From Desulfoluna spongiiphila (GTDB lineage: Bacteria > Desulfobacterota > Desulfobacteria > Desulfobacterales > Desulfolunaceae): 64,000 nt of DNA. Both the position numbers and the translations under genes were made by a program. The stretch spans positions 24,615 through 88,614 of the forward strand of contig NZ_FMUX01000024.1 of the NCBI RefSeq assembly GCF_900101345.1, in the 5' to 3' direction. This document shows, piece after piece, positions 16,908-24,915 of this stretch. Position 1 is the stretch's first letter. Each line of letters starts with the position of its first letter. Below the pieces are notes generated by a model. It did not search any database. It had not been told where the DNA came from and was given only the letters and a program-made list of their open reading frames with translations.

Positions 16908-16959
16908 GGCACGTCCTCCATCGCACACACGAGACGATGGGGGAACGTGCCTTTTTTTT
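16908..16959 (+). terminator. Rho-independent terminator
   Basis: The arms GGCACGT-CCTCCATCG and CGATGGGGGAACGTGCC pair across a short loop and are followed at once by eight T residues (16952-16959). It lies 40 bp after the Lgt-like stop, so it probably ends the eCIS transcript that includes the 14625 and 15602 genes. Confidence 0.75.
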
Positions 16960-17054
16960 CGGGGAAAACCATGCCATAGTAGGCAAACGGTACATCCCGT
17001 CTCTGCCCGATGGCCACTTGACGCGCCACAGCTACCCCAAAATACCGGATACCG

Positions 17055-18473
17055 ATGAAACGATTTTTGTCTTCAGCAGCCGCCTGCCTCCTTGCCCTTG
17101 GCCTGTTTCACCTGGGGGCCACTTTTTTTGTGCACACGAGCAACGCGCTTCTCCTGGAAAAAACCCGCGCCATTGCCGAGGCAGGGTTCCTCGCCCTGCC
17201 CAACCCGGCCACCCAACCGGCCCTTGACAGCTGGGAGGCGGCCCTGTGCGGTGCGCTTTTTTTCACGCTCACCTCCGGTGCCTTTGTCCTTGTCACCGCC
17301 CTGGTTGCCCCGACCCTTTACCGACGGGGCTTTCTCTCCCGAAAGGTGTCCACTGGCCTCCACGGGCTCTTTCTGGTGGGCTGCCTTCTCTCCCTGGGAA
17401 TCACCGCCAAAACCGTGCCCCTTCTTTTGGGCACTGCGGGCGCGTACCTGGTGCTCCTGCCCTGTGGTGAGCAAAGAAAACGCCCCCCCATAGCGCCCCT
17501 TCTTTTCCACGCCCTGATTCCCCTTGCCCTTGCCCTCTGCATCGCAGGCACCCATACCCTGCTTCCGCGGGGCTTGTTCAGCGGATTCCGGGACGCCTTT
17601 CTCTTTGACAACCCGGCCGGGAACGCAATTCGTCATTTTTACTACACCTACACCCTCTTTCCCGCCGAGGCCTTCAAGGCCATGGGCCAGAAGAGCCAGC
17701 TCACCCTTGTGGTAACGGGCTCGGACCCACGGGGCCTTTCCGCGCTCAACGGCCTGGGGCACCTTTCCGTACCCGGCGGCCCTGCCGATTACACCCTGAA
17801 CATCGCCCCGGACACCGTCACCTTTGTCGCCTCCGGGTCATCTTACACCGTCCCGGCCCGGGACTTTTTCGAGGCCCCGGCCAAGACGTTTCGGGCATTT
17901 TCGGCCGCATCAGATTCTTTCAAATCCCTGCGCAGCCTCACCTGGTTTGCCCTGTTTACGGCCTTTCCCCTTCTTTTTTACCTACTCTTTCACGCCGCCT
18001 TCACCCTGGTTGGCGGCTGCTTTCTTCCCTTTTCCACGGCCACACGCATGGCCACCGTCGGGGTGGCGTCCTCCGCCCTTTTTTTCGTGCTCCTCCTTGC
18101 CGTGGGACTCTCCGTTCCGGAGAGCACCACAGAGGCCCTTGACGCCCTGGCCCGTACAAAGACAAAAAAAGCCACCGCGGAAGAGGTCATCTTTCGGGCG
18201 GCAACACACCCCAGCGCCCTGGTGCGCTACCGGGCCGCCCTGGCAGCACACCGCATCCGCGACCCGTACTTAAAGCAAAAAATCCTTACCGGCCTCTCCT
18301 TAGACCCCGACACCAACGTGGTCTGCCAGGCCCTGGGCGCCATGGGGCAGACAAAGGACCGGCGGTACCTCAAACCACTGGAGGAGGCCGTTCGCACCCG
18401 TCCCGAATGGTACGTGCAATGGTATGGCTACAACGCCATGGGGAGGCTGGGATGGCACCAGGCACCAAGGTAA
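17055..18473 (+). CDS. Multi-spanning membrane protein with HEAT-like C terminus
   Basis: A 472-aa protein not recognised as a family. It has an N-terminal membrane segment (residues about 5-27), then further hydrophobic segments near 65-90, 105-125, 128-145 and 158-178, an extramembrane region (about 190-295), and two more segments at about 300-325 and 340-365. The last 100 residues (EEVIFRAATHPSALVRYRAA, DPYLKQKILTGLSLDPDTNV, GAMGQTKDRRYLKPLEEAVR) are HEAT-repeat-like, with the alternating pattern of a PBS/HEAT lyase-type repeat. It starts after a terminator and overlaps the CPBP protease by 22 bp, so these two form their own unit. A regulated membrane scaffold is possible but speculative. 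Confidence 0.6.
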   Translation: MKRFLSSAAACLLALGLFHLGATFFVHTSNALLLEKTRAIAEAGFLALPNPATQPALDSWEAALCGALFFTLTSGAFVLVTALVAPTLYRRGFLSRKVSTGLHGLFLVGCLLSLGITAKTVPLLLGTAGAYLVLLPCGEQRKRPPIAPLLFHALIPLALALCIAGTHTLLPRGLFSGFRDAFLFDNPAGNAIRHFYYTYTLFPAEAFKAMGQKSQLTLVVTGSDPRGLSALNGLGHLSVPGGPADYTLNIAPDTVTFVASGSSYTVPARDFFEAPAKTFRAFSAASDSFKSLRSLTWFALFTAFPLLFYLLFHAAFTLVGGCFLPFSTATRMATVGVASSALFFVLLLAVGLSVPESTTEALDALARTKTKKATAEEVIFRAATHPSALVRYRAALAAHRIRDPYLKQKILTGLSLDPDTNVVCQALGAMGQTKDRRYLKPLEEAVRTRPEWYVQWYGYNAMGRLGWHQAPR

Positions 18474-19084
18474 CCGCAAGCGTCTCGGCTGCTTGTGCTG
18501 TGCTTCTGCTGGAAACGGCGGCCAGGAGCCTTCCCCCGCTGGCATCCCCCCTAACAACGACCCTTGTGCTTCGGCTGGTGCAGCTCACCATCATGGCCAT
18601 GCTGCTCAAGGGCCAGTTCACCCAAGGGGAGTTGGGGAGCCTCTCACCCAACGCCCTGAGACAGGCGGCCCTCAAAGGAGCGGCATGGTCCCTCGGGTTC
18701 GGCACCTTTGTGGGCACAGGAGCCCTGATCCTTTTTCTTGCGGGCATCAACCCCCTGCACCTGGTCAGAATGCCCCTGCCCCGGGACCAGTCCACCCTGG
18801 CTCTCTTCTTCCTCACGGGGGGGGTGGTGGCGCCTCTGGCCGAAGAGTTTTTTTTCCGGGGCATCGTGTATCGCCTGCTTCGCCCCATGGGGGTGATACC
18901 GGCAATTTTCATCAGCACCCTGCTTTTTGCCGCAGCCCATGCCATGCACGGCGCAGTGCCCGTCACCCAGCTCGCAGGGGGCCTGCTTTTTGCCGTCGCC
19001 TACGAAAAAGAGGGCCACCTGGCCGTTCCCGTCATCATCCACGGGGCGGGAAACACAGCGCTCTTTACTCTTTCTCTTATATAA
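18452..19084 (+). CDS. CPBP family intramembrane metalloprotease (CAAX/Abi)
   Basis: A 210-aa membrane protein with the three CPBP motifs: EEFFFRG (the EExxxR glutamates and arginine, about residue 130), FAAAHAMHG (the FxxxH motif, about 157-165) and a final HGAGNTALF with the third conserved His/Asn. Five to six hydrophobic segments surround them. CPBP proteases cleave or process peptides in the membrane and often serve bacteriocin immunity or signalling. The start was taken at ATG 18452, overlapping the upstream membrane protein by 22 bp and preceded by GGGAGG. The substrate is unknown; the upstream partner is the best candidate for a functional link. Confidence 0.85.
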   Translation: MAPGTKVTASVSAACAVLLLETAARSLPPLASPLTTTLVLRLVQLTIMAMLLKGQFTQGELGSLSPNALRQAALKGAAWSLGFGTFVGTGALILFLAGINPLHLVRMPLPRDQSTLALFFLTGGVVAPLAEEFFFRGIVYRLLRPMGVIPAIFISTLLFAAAHAMHGAVPVTQLAGGLLFAVAYEKEGHLAVPVIIHGAGNTALFTLSLI

Positions 19085-19292
19085 GGCATCATGGGCGGGA
19101 TTCGTCGGCCTTTCCCCTGGACCTGTAAGGGGTCGGAAAGATTATAGAGTACGGACACACCCGTCTGCCGCCCTGGAAAAAACAGGCCCCAGGGATTTGA
19201 TGCTCCCGTACCATACGGACACGGCGGCCTGCCAACTCTACGGTCATGTCCTTTCAGGCCACTTAACCACCACAGGTGATCCATACTGAGCC

Positions 19293-20522
19293 ATGCCACT
19301 TTTTGAATACAGCGCCCTGACAGACAAGGGAAAAACAACCACAGGCATCATTGACTGTGACAGCGCCCAGGCGGCCCGTCAAAAACTGCGGGCAGGACGC
19401 CTGTACCCCGTAAAGGTCAACGAAGTTTCCGATCGCAGCCTCTCCTCCGGCCGGTTCAACCTGAACCGTATAGGTGCCCTCTTCAACCGGGTACGCCCCC
19501 GGGACCTCACCCTGGCCACCCGCCAGATGGCCACCCTTATCAACGCCGGCTTTACCCTTGTCTCGGCCATCGATACCCTTATCCAGCTGGTGGAAGCCCC
19601 CCGTCTCAAACAGGTTTTCTCCCGCATCAAGGACAGCATCGAGGAGGGCAGCAGCTTTGCCGAGGCCCTCTCCTCCTATCCGGGAATCTTCAGCCCCGTG
19701 TACATCAACATGGTTATGGCAGGAGAAGCCTCGGGCACCCTGGACGTTGTCCTGGAACGCCTGGCAGAGATCGGCGAGCGCCAGCTCTCCCTGACCAACC
19801 GCATCCGGGCCGCCCTCACCTACCCCTTTCTCATGACCTGCATCGGCGTGCTGATCCTCTACTTCCTCATGACGATCATCGTCCCGAAAATGGCCGGGAT
19901 CTTCGACGACCTGGGCCAGGCATTGCCCCTGCCCACACGCATTCTCCTGCGCACCGGAGAGATCCTGGGTACCTTCTGGTGGGTGTTTCCTCTGCTCCTG
20001 ATCCTTCTGGTCACCGCATTCAAACGATTCAAGCGCACCGAAAAAGGCGCCCTTATCATCGATAAATGCCTGCTTCGTATCCCCGTAGCCGGGGATCTGG
20101 TGCGCAAAGTGGCCGTCACCCGATTCTCCCGTACCCTGGGCTCCCTTCTCACCAACGGCGTCTCCATGCTCACCGCCATGGACGTGGCCCGAAACGTGGC
20201 AGGCAACCTGGTGCTCTCCGAAGCGGCAGCCGGTGCGGCCGGGGAAGTGGAAAAAGGGGGGGAGTTGGGGGACGCCATGGGGGAATCGGGGGTCTTTCCC
20301 CTGCTGGCCGTCCAGATGGTGAGGGTGGGGGAAAAAAGCGGCAAGCTGGAAGAGATGCTGGGCCGGGTGGCCGATGTCTATGAAGGGGAGGTGGAATCGT
20401 CCTTAGAGAGCCTCACCTCCATGATCGAGCCCATCATTATCCTTGTGATGGGAGCCACCGTGGGCTTTATTGTCCTGTCCATCTGTCTTCCCATCTTTTC
20501 CATGAACCAGCTCATCGGATAG
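19293..20522 (+). CDS. gspF: Type II secretion inner-membrane platform protein GspF
   Basis: A 409-aa GspF/PilC-family protein. The N terminus MPLFEYSALTDKGKTTTGII is typical. Two homologous F domains follow (about residues 72-195 and 275-398), each with a cytoplasmic helical bundle, as in DLTLATRQMATLINAGFTLV and FSRTLGSLLTNGVSMLTAMD. Three membrane segments are visible, near 175-195, 225-245 and 380-402. GspF is the platform that couples the GspE ATPase to pseudopilus assembly. Here it is separated from the rest of the T2SS operon (24.5-35.9 kb) and lies on the opposite strand. Length is normal. The T2SS assignment, and not type IV pilus PilC, rests on the nearby gsp genes. Confidence 0.88.
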   Translation: MPLFEYSALTDKGKTTTGIIDCDSAQAARQKLRAGRLYPVKVNEVSDRSLSSGRFNLNRIGALFNRVRPRDLTLATRQMATLINAGFTLVSAIDTLIQLVEAPRLKQVFSRIKDSIEEGSSFAEALSSYPGIFSPVYINMVMAGEASGTLDVVLERLAEIGERQLSLTNRIRAALTYPFLMTCIGVLILYFLMTIIVPKMAGIFDDLGQALPLPTRILLRTGEILGTFWWVFPLLLILLVTAFKRFKRTEKGALIIDKCLLRIPVAGDLVRKVAVTRFSRTLGSLLTNGVSMLTAMDVARNVAGNLVLSEAAAGAAGEVEKGGELGDAMGESGVFPLLAVQMVRVGEKSGKLEEMLGRVADVYEGEVESSLESLTSMIEPIIILVMGATVGFIVLSICLPIFSMNQLIG

Positions 20523-20596
20523 GGCAAGGCCCGTCAGCACCACCGACAGCGCCCGGCACATCGATAAAAGCAACAACCAGATTCAGCGATAAGATA

Positions 20597-23119
20597 TTGA
20601 AACAACTCCGTCAGATAAAATCAGCCCTTGGTTCCAGAGCAGGCATCATCACCACCGTGTCAGCCCTCGTCCTTCTTGCTTTTTTCACCGCCGTCCCCGT
20701 TGCTGTCAAGCATGCGACGCTCTCCTGGCTGAAGAACAACGGCATGGACGAAGCCCGCATCGACAATGTGGACGTCAACCTTTTTGCCGGCACCCTGGCC
20801 GTGGATGGTGTCCACCTGCACGCGGAAAACGGTACGACAAACGCCCTTCAGCACTTTTCCGTCAACCTGGCCATGACGGACCTGGCGCGAAAACGGGTAC
20901 GCATCGAATCCCTCCGCATCGAGGGGCTGGATCTCTCGGCACGGCTGGTTGAAGCCCTCTCCATAGGCGGGTTTACGCTGCCTTCAGAGTCCCCCGCGAC
21001 CGAGCCCCGGATCACCCCAGACGAAAGCGACAAAAAACCCTGGCACATCGGCATCGACAGCTTGACGGTCCGAGACACCGCCCTGGCCTTTGCCGTCCCG
21101 AAGCTCGACCTGGCCCTTGCCCTGGACGATCTCTCCCTGACCCACCTCCACAGCTGGAATCCCGCCCAGGAGGCGCGGCTTGAGGTGAAAGGCTCCCTGA
21201 ACAAAAGCCCCCTGCTCATCTCCCTGGACCTTGCCCCCTTTGCCGCAGACACCTCGGTGCAGGGCGGCATCCAGCTCACGGACTTTGCCCTTGCACCCTT
21301 CACCAAGGTAGCCGAACCCCACGTCACCGACCTTGACGGTAAGCTGACCATCGATACCCGCATCGCCTTCACCCGAGCCCTTGAATCCGGGACCACCCTC
21401 AGCCAGACCGGCACCCTTTCCCTGACGGACCTCAGCGGACGCCTCACCGATCCCGGCGTGGATCTCAAGGCTTTGGACCTCACCTGGCTCGGTGATGTCT
21501 GGGTTGCCCTGGATCCCGCAGAGAAAATGACCGACCTTCGCACCCTGGGATCCCTTGCCAACGGCAGGCTCGATGCGGCCTACCCCGCCATGGGACTGCG
21601 TCTCCGCCACGAAGGGGTGGTCTGGGACGGTGAGTTGAGCCATACGCCATCACAGAAAGACGGCCTTGCCGCCCGGGGAAACCTGAGCGTAAAACAGGCC
21701 CTGGCCTCCGACAGCGACACCGATGTCAAGATAGCCTCCCTCTCCCACTTTTTCGCTTACGACATCAAAGCAAAGGGTCTCAACACCATCCGGGTACCCC
21801 ATATTTCCCTTAAAGGGATCAGCGCCCTGCCCCCTTTGTCCAGCATCGGCTCCGTGGACATCACCGCCATGGCCCTGAACAATCTCAGTCACCTGCGCGC
21901 CGACACCCTCATCGTGGACGACGTGGCCACCACTCTGGTGCGGGACCCCGCGGGCCGGCTCACGTTTTTCAACACCATCAACAGCCTGACGGCCTTCCAT
22001 GGAAACGAATCAGCACCCTCCTCCACGGACACCACGGCCCCTGGAGGAGCCCCTCCGGCTCCCCTGGCAGTCAAGATCAACACCTTTCGCATCTCCGGCG
22101 ACGACTTCCTGCACCTCACGGACCGCAGCGTGACCCCCGTGTTTGAAAAAGAGGTCAGCTTAAAACGGCTGGAACTGCTGGATATCGATACCACAGCCCC
22201 GGACAGGGACCTGCCCCTGACCCTTGAAGCCGAACTGGATACCTACGAAACCTTCTCGGTCACCGGCACCGTCAGGCCCCTGGCCCCGGATGTCACGGCA
22301 CACCTCAAGGCCAGGGTAGCCAACATCAACCTGAGCTGTCTGTCGCCCTACTGCTCCCAGGCCCTGGGCTACCTCATCAAAACCGGAAGTTTCACCGCAG
22401 ACTCCACACTGGATATCAACGCCGGCGTCCTTGATATCAACAACCAGCTGACCCTGCGCAACCTCAGGCTGGTGCCCGACGATGAAGAAACCGTCGATCA
22501 GGTGATGAAAAACCTCACCATGCCCCTGGACTACGCCCTCTCCATCTTAGAGGACAACAACGGCACCATCAGCCTCTCCATTCCCGTCCACGGAGACATC
22601 CACGACCCGGACATCAACCTGAACAGCATCATCCAGATTGCCACGGCCAAGGCCATCACCACGGCCTCGGTCTCCTACCTCTCCTTCCTGCTCCAGCCCT
22701 ACGGGGCCCTTCTCATGGTGGCTGAAAAGGCAGGGGAGATGATCACAGAAATCCATCTGGATCCCGTGGGGTACGAGCTGGGGGCCACCGAGCCCGACCC
22801 GGCGGGCCTTGAGTACCTCAAGGTGGTGGCCGGCCTCATGAAAAAAAAGGAGTTCCTGAACCTCACGGTCTTCGCCAACGCCGTCCCGGAGGATCTCTCA
22901 TCGGAACCAGAGGCCGCCGAAGAGACGCCAACCGAGGCATCAGGCGAACTCCCGGCTCCCGAGGACAAAACCCTTTACATGGACCTTGCCCGGCAACGCG
23001 CAAGCACCATTCGGCACATCCTGGCCAAAGAGGGCATCGCCCCCGGGCGCATCCACGTCAGCCGTCCCAACTTCATCGTCTCCAAGCAGCAAAAGCCGGA
23101 AGCCGTTCTGACACTATAA
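20597..23119 (+). CDS. DUF748 / AsmA-like large envelope protein
   Basis: An 840-aa protein with a single N-terminal membrane anchor (about residues 16-40) and a long periplasmic beta-rich body, as in DUF748 (AsmA-like) proteins that belong to the bridge-like lipid-transfer superfamily. Support: the repeated LxxxDVxL-type strands near the N terminus, the DUF748-type block KARVANINLSCLSPYCSQALG (in two parts) followed by GYLIKTGSFTADSTLDIN, and the C-terminal RQRASTIRHILAKEGIAPGR typical of this group. The likely start is TTG 20597, since no in-frame ATG lies close; this start is not certain. It follows gspF by 74 bp and ends 6 bp from a convergent gene. An envelope homeostasis role is inferred from the family. 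Confidence 0.75.
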   Translation: MKQLRQIKSALGSRAGIITTVSALVLLAFFTAVPVAVKHATLSWLKNNGMDEARIDNVDVNLFAGTLAVDGVHLHAENGTTNALQHFSVNLAMTDLARKRVRIESLRIEGLDLSARLVEALSIGGFTLPSESPATEPRITPDESDKKPWHIGIDSLTVRDTALAFAVPKLDLALALDDLSLTHLHSWNPAQEARLEVKGSLNKSPLLISLDLAPFAADTSVQGGIQLTDFALAPFTKVAEPHVTDLDGKLTIDTRIAFTRALESGTTLSQTGTLSLTDLSGRLTDPGVDLKALDLTWLGDVWVALDPAEKMTDLRTLGSLANGRLDAAYPAMGLRLRHEGVVWDGELSHTPSQKDGLAARGNLSVKQALASDSDTDVKIASLSHFFAYDIKAKGLNTIRVPHISLKGISALPPLSSIGSVDITAMALNNLSHLRADTLIVDDVATTLVRDPAGRLTFFNTINSLTAFHGNESAPSSTDTTAPGGAPPAPLAVKINTFRISGDDFLHLTDRSVTPVFEKEVSLKRLELLDIDTTAPDRDLPLTLEAELDTYETFSVTGTVRPLAPDVTAHLKARVANINLSCLSPYCSQALGYLIKTGSFTADSTLDINAGVLDINNQLTLRNLRLVPDDEETVDQVMKNLTMPLDYALSILEDNNGTISLSIPVHGDIHDPDINLNSIIQIATAKAITTASVSYLSFLLQPYGALLMVAEKAGEMITEIHLDPVGYELGATEPDPAGLEYLKVVAGLMKKKEFLNLTVFANAVPEDLSSEPEAAEETPTEASGELPAPEDKTLYMDLARQRASTIRHILAKEGIAPGRIHVSRPNFIVSKQQKPEAVLTL

Positions 23120-23125
23120 AAAAAA

Positions 23126-24052
23126 TCAATACGGAATGGTGAGGGTCAAACCAAGGCAGGATTCATTGCGTTGTTTTTCGAGTTCGCCGCCCCAGTGACG
23201 CATCTCTTTCCAGAGACTTTCCCGGACAAGGCGATTCTCTTTGAGGGCGCCGGTGTAAGAGCCATGGATGCTTCCGGAATAGAAGCCAAACCCCACAAAG
23301 GCGATGAGGGCCCCCAAGGCGTTGTTGCCGTCGTCAAAGCTTTCGGCGGCGGCCAGCCCCAGGGTGACATTGAGCAGAAAGGCCACGGCAGCGTCCTGAT
23401 AGCGACCGAGGTAGAGGTAGCCGCCTCCTGGAACCAGGGCCAGGCCCCCTGCGACCATGGGGGATTTTTCGGGAAGGGCTTTAAATCGCTCCAGGCTGTC
23501 CAGGATGCCGTGGTAGCCACAGGACCTGTCCACATGGCCTGCGGTGGCTTTGAAGGCGGCCTCGGCCCGGGGCAGGTCCCCCATCTCAAGGCGGGTCCAG
23601 GCCATGCGGGTGAGAAGAAGCTGCTGGGCCTCGTCATCGCCCTGGGTCTCAAGCCGGAGGTTGGAAAGAAGGATCACCCCTGCAGACGGGTCCCCTGAAC
23701 GGGTCAGGCACTGGGCCTGCATCACCCCTGCGGCGAGGACCAGGGGAGAGGCGTCAAAGCGGCGTCGGAAATCGGAAAACGCTTTTCCGGCCTTTGGGTA
23801 CTGCCCGTCGCTGTAAAGGGACAAAGCCCGGGCATACTGAGCAGCGGCTAGATGCTCGGAGCCGGGGAAAAAATGCATGAACCGGGAGAATTCCGCCGCG
23901 GCCTGGGGGTAGTCTCCTGCCTCGAAAAGGCTTCGGGCATAGGAAAACTGCGCGTCTTCATCGATGGTGAGGGTGTCTGAGACAGAGGCGGTGGCGGTCA
24001 GGATAACGAACAGCAGGCCAAGGAGGCCTGCGGAAAAAACAGGGTGCTTCAT
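23126..24052 (-). CDS. Secreted TPR protein with C-terminal membrane segment
   Basis: A 308-aa protein with an N-terminal signal peptide (about residues 1-25, ending TATASVSDT). TPR-type helices fill residues 35-190 (SYARSLFEAGDYPQAAAEFS, AAQYARALSLYSDGQYPKAG, RMAWTRLEMGDLPRAEAAFK), resembling the YbgF/BamD style of outer-membrane-associated TPR. A glycine-rich hydrophobic segment (GGLALVPGGGYLYLGRYQDA, then AFLLNVTLGLAAAESF and ALIAFVGFGFYSGSIHGSYT) at about 203-265 is a two-helix hairpin seen in small-TM proteins encoded near yidD. It is convergent with the DUF748 gene. No function is known; involvement in envelope assembly is inferred. Confidence 0.6.
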   Translation of the reverse strand: MKHPVFSAGLLGLLFVILTATASVSDTLTIDEDAQFSYARSLFEAGDYPQAAAEFSRFMHFFPGSEHLAAAQYARALSLYSDGQYPKAGKAFSDFRRRFDASPLVLAAGVMQAQCLTRSGDPSAGVILLSNLRLETQGDDEAQQLLLTRMAWTRLEMGDLPRAEAAFKATAGHVDRSCGYHGILDSLERFKALPEKSPMVAGGLALVPGGGYLYLGRYQDAAVAFLLNVTLGLAAAESFDDGNNALGALIAFVGFGFYSGSIHGSYTGALKENRLVRESLWKEMRHWGGELEKQRNESCLGLTLTIPY

Positions 24053-24134
24053 GGGGTCACATGGCTCCTTTGTCCATGGGCTCGGAAATCGGGCAAACGG
24101 TTAGCCTTCTATGGTTAAGTGCGTTGAAAAGCCT

Positions 24135-24476
24135 GCCTCCGGCGGCAAGGTGTGCCACCTTGAAAGCAGGTTGCGGATGCGCTTTGCCCCTCGTTCCTCG
24201 GGTCAAATCACATCCGCCTTTCAAACAAACGTCGGCCTTGATCATTGTTTGGGCCATCGGCGAACACCCTTGTCACCTGGAGCGCCGCACTCCTGTGCGG
24301 CACGGGTAACGACGGACTAAAAAGCCGCACCGGAGTGCGGCGCTCCGTTCCGGTCGATCTTTCTCGGTTTTATTGAAGGTCGCGGCTCAAACGATGACCA
24401 AACTCCAAACGTCATCCAAGACCTGTTTGTCATACCCGTCGTTATGAGATCAGGCAAACATTTTGCCGCCAGCTGC
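24135..24476 (-). repeat. Composite intergenic repeat element, inverted (long form)
   Basis: In order: GCCTCCGGCGGCAAGGTG, hairpin with arms GCGGATG / CATCCGC, the GGAGCGCCGCACTCC module (24279-24346), a divergent stretch, then ACCCGTCGTTATGAGATCAGGC and a decayed end GCCGCCAGC. It mirrors 3482-4200. It fills the 455-bp gap 24053-24507 between the TPR gene and yidD; no gene is visible there. Confidence 0.75.
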
Positions 24477-24507
24477 ATAAGCTGAATAGCTACAATCCAT
24501 CTTTTTT

Positions 24508-24915
24508 TCAATCCCACCCCTCAAAGTGCATGGGCAGCTCGGGACCTTTTTTCCGCGCCTCCTGACCTTTGCCCTCTTTCCACCAGAAATCATTGGCAGA
24601 CACCGGGTCCCAGGCGTGTCGATGGCCTCCCACCACCACCTGGGGCAGTCGCTTTGTGTCGTCCCCGCCGCACCGGATCAACCGATCGCAGCTTAAAAGC
24701 GCTCCTTTGAGCGGGCCGTGTGTTTCTACGGCCTCCCTGGCGTATCGGGCACACGACGGCACATGGCTGCACCGGTTGCCGTCCGTAGACGAAATCAGGG
24801 ACTTAAAAAGGGAATAGACAAGGGGGCTCTCTTCGGCCTCAGCAAGGCAGGGTCCCGGCAGGAACAGCCCGGACACAAGCATCAGGCAGAAGACCCTCTT
24901 CAGCTGCTTACGCAT
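24508..24915 (-). CDS. yidD: YidD-family protein with N-terminal signal peptide
   Basis: A 135-aa protein. The YidD signature spans about residues 48-84: C-HVPSCARYAREAVETHG, then LKGALLSCDRLIRCGGD, with the PSC--Y--EA---HG and RL-RC elements of the family. Canonical YidD is a roughly 80-aa cytoplasmic peripheral protein aiding YidC insertion, but this one begins with a clear signal peptide (MRKQLKRVFCLMLVSGLFLP, cut near AEA) and has a charged C-terminal extension. It overlaps gspE by 8 bp, so it is translated with the T2SS operon. Export to the periplasm would mean a role different from that of YidD proper. Confidence 0.75.
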   Translation of the reverse strand: MRKQLKRVFCLMLVSGLFLPGPCLAEAEESPLVYSLFKSLISSTDGNRCSHVPSCARYAREAVETHGPLKGALLSCDRLIRCGGDDTKRLPQVVVGGHRHAWDPVSANDFWWKEGKGQEARKKGPELPMHFEGWD

